A stretch of DNA of 13,742 bases, taken from the NCBI GenBank assembly GCA_051880395.1, contig JBJENW010000154.1:1-13742 (forward strand), written 5' to 3'. Source of the DNA: JBJENW01 sp051880395 (GTDB lineage: Bacteria; Bacillota; Clostridia; Lachnospirales; Lachnospiraceae). How positions within the stretch are numbered: the first letter of the stretch is position 1; each line of letters begins with the position of its first letter. This document shows positions 13,569 to 13,742 of this stretch, piece by piece. Both the position numbers and the translations under genes were made by a program. The notes below the pieces were generated by a model, which was not told where the DNA came from, searched no databases, and was given only the letters and a program-made list of their open reading frames with translations.

Positions 13569-13597
13569 AGAAAGTTCAAAGGAAATGAGGTGAACAT

Positions 13598-13717
13598 ATG
13601 CCTTATATGGACAGCAGAAACGCAGACCGTCTGGTAGACACATATGCAGACACGATCTTAAGAATCAGCTATATGTATCTGAAACAGACTTATCCTGAAT
13701 TATTCATGAACATATAA
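13598..13717 (+). pseudogene. Truncated sigma-70 family (ECF-type) sigma factor, 5' part
   Basis: The ATG at 13598 is preceded by GAGGTGAACAT. The first 32 codons read as the start of sigma region 2: residues 4-32 (MDSRNADRLVDTYADTILRI and then SYMYLKQTY). In relatives this is followed by an acidic stretch such as DAEDICQTVF. Here it changes after Tyr32 (13693) to PELFMNI and a stop at 13717, giving 39 residues where about 150-180 is normal. The sequence from 13694 therefore looks foreign, most simply the end of an inserted element; a frameshift does not restore the family sequence in what I can see. The remaining part, if present, lies outside the window. The family assignment is from memory of the N-terminal pattern, so moderately sure. 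Confidence 0.6.
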
Positions 13718-13742
13718 AAATGTTCCGAGCTACAAAAGCCTG
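13694..13742. mobile_element. Possible terminus of an inserted element (partial)
   Basis: The sigma-like frame is lost at 13694, where CCTGAATTATTCATG begins. Fourteen bases in is a perfect dyad, GAACAT-ATAAAA-ATGTTC (13708-13725). An AT-rich end with a short hairpin is common at IS termini, but only 49 bases are visible, with no transposase and no second end, so the family cannot be named. Confidence 0.35.

Noticed and set aside
13360..13597. Riboswitch (c-di-GMP or similar) in the leader of the sigma-like gene
   Set aside because: I compared remembered consensus features of c-di-GMP-I, glycine, fluoride and preQ1 aptamers and found no match. The strong terminator points the opposite way.
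13413..13637. 74-residue plus-strand open frame across the hairpin region
   Set aside because: It has no ribosome site, shows low-complexity basic composition, overlaps the terminator and hairpins, and runs into the start of the sigma-like gene in another frame.
1..13742. CRISPR array, tRNA, rRNA or prophage genes
   Set aside because: No regularly spaced repeats, no cloverleaf or rRNA-like stretch, and no phage or integrase-like protein was seen on either strand.

Overview
The window looks like chromosomal DNA from an AT-rich, low-GC anaerobic Firmicute, most likely Lachnospiraceae. This rests on strong AGGAGG-type ribosome sites, an XRE regulator paired with a DUF3169-like membrane protein, a rubrerythrin, and LacI/CcpA-type operators. 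The taxon is inferred from gene content, not from a database search.

Layout. (1) Positions 1-156 hold no recognisable gene. (2) 157-2757, minus strand: a Cu(I)-exporting P-type ATPase. Its C-terminus carries a CopZ-like metal-binding domain that has its own ribosome site and ATG inside the gene. (3) 2758-3401 is regulatory. It holds the copA promoter, three copies of a cre-like palindrome, a promoter, and a 163-base inverted repeat. (4) 3402-11348, plus strand: a tight six-gene operon. It encodes an SsuBCA/TauBCA-type ABC importer (ATPase, permease, lipoprotein), a metallo-beta-lactamase-fold alkyl sulfatase, a DUF1254/DUF1214 protein, and a second alkyl sulfatase paralogue. (5) 11409-12071, minus strand: a rubrerythrin with a rubredoxin domain at each end. 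(6) 12207-13238, minus strand: an XRE regulator (TTG start) followed 3 bases later by a six-helix membrane protein, with two identical-geometry dyads at the promoter. (7) 13239-13742: a consensus plus-strand promoter, three back-to-back hairpins ending in a minus-strand terminator (candidate small RNA), and the first 32 codons of a sigma-70-family gene that then breaks off, probably at an insertion.

The most interesting unit is the operon in (4). In aerobes this importer family usually feeds oxygen-dependent desulfonation of organosulfonates. Here no monooxygenase is present. Instead there are two hydrolytic alkyl sulfatases without signal peptides, so a sulfate ester (or similar small organosulfur compound) is probably imported intact and cleaved in the cytoplasm to an alcohol and sulfate, which needs no oxygen. 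The DUF1254/DUF1214 protein lies between the two sulfatases, one base after the first, so it probably belongs to the same pathway, but its reaction is unknown. The cre-like sites around the promoter suggest control by CcpA or a LacI-family repressor, that is, use as a carbon rather than a sulfur source. This is inference.
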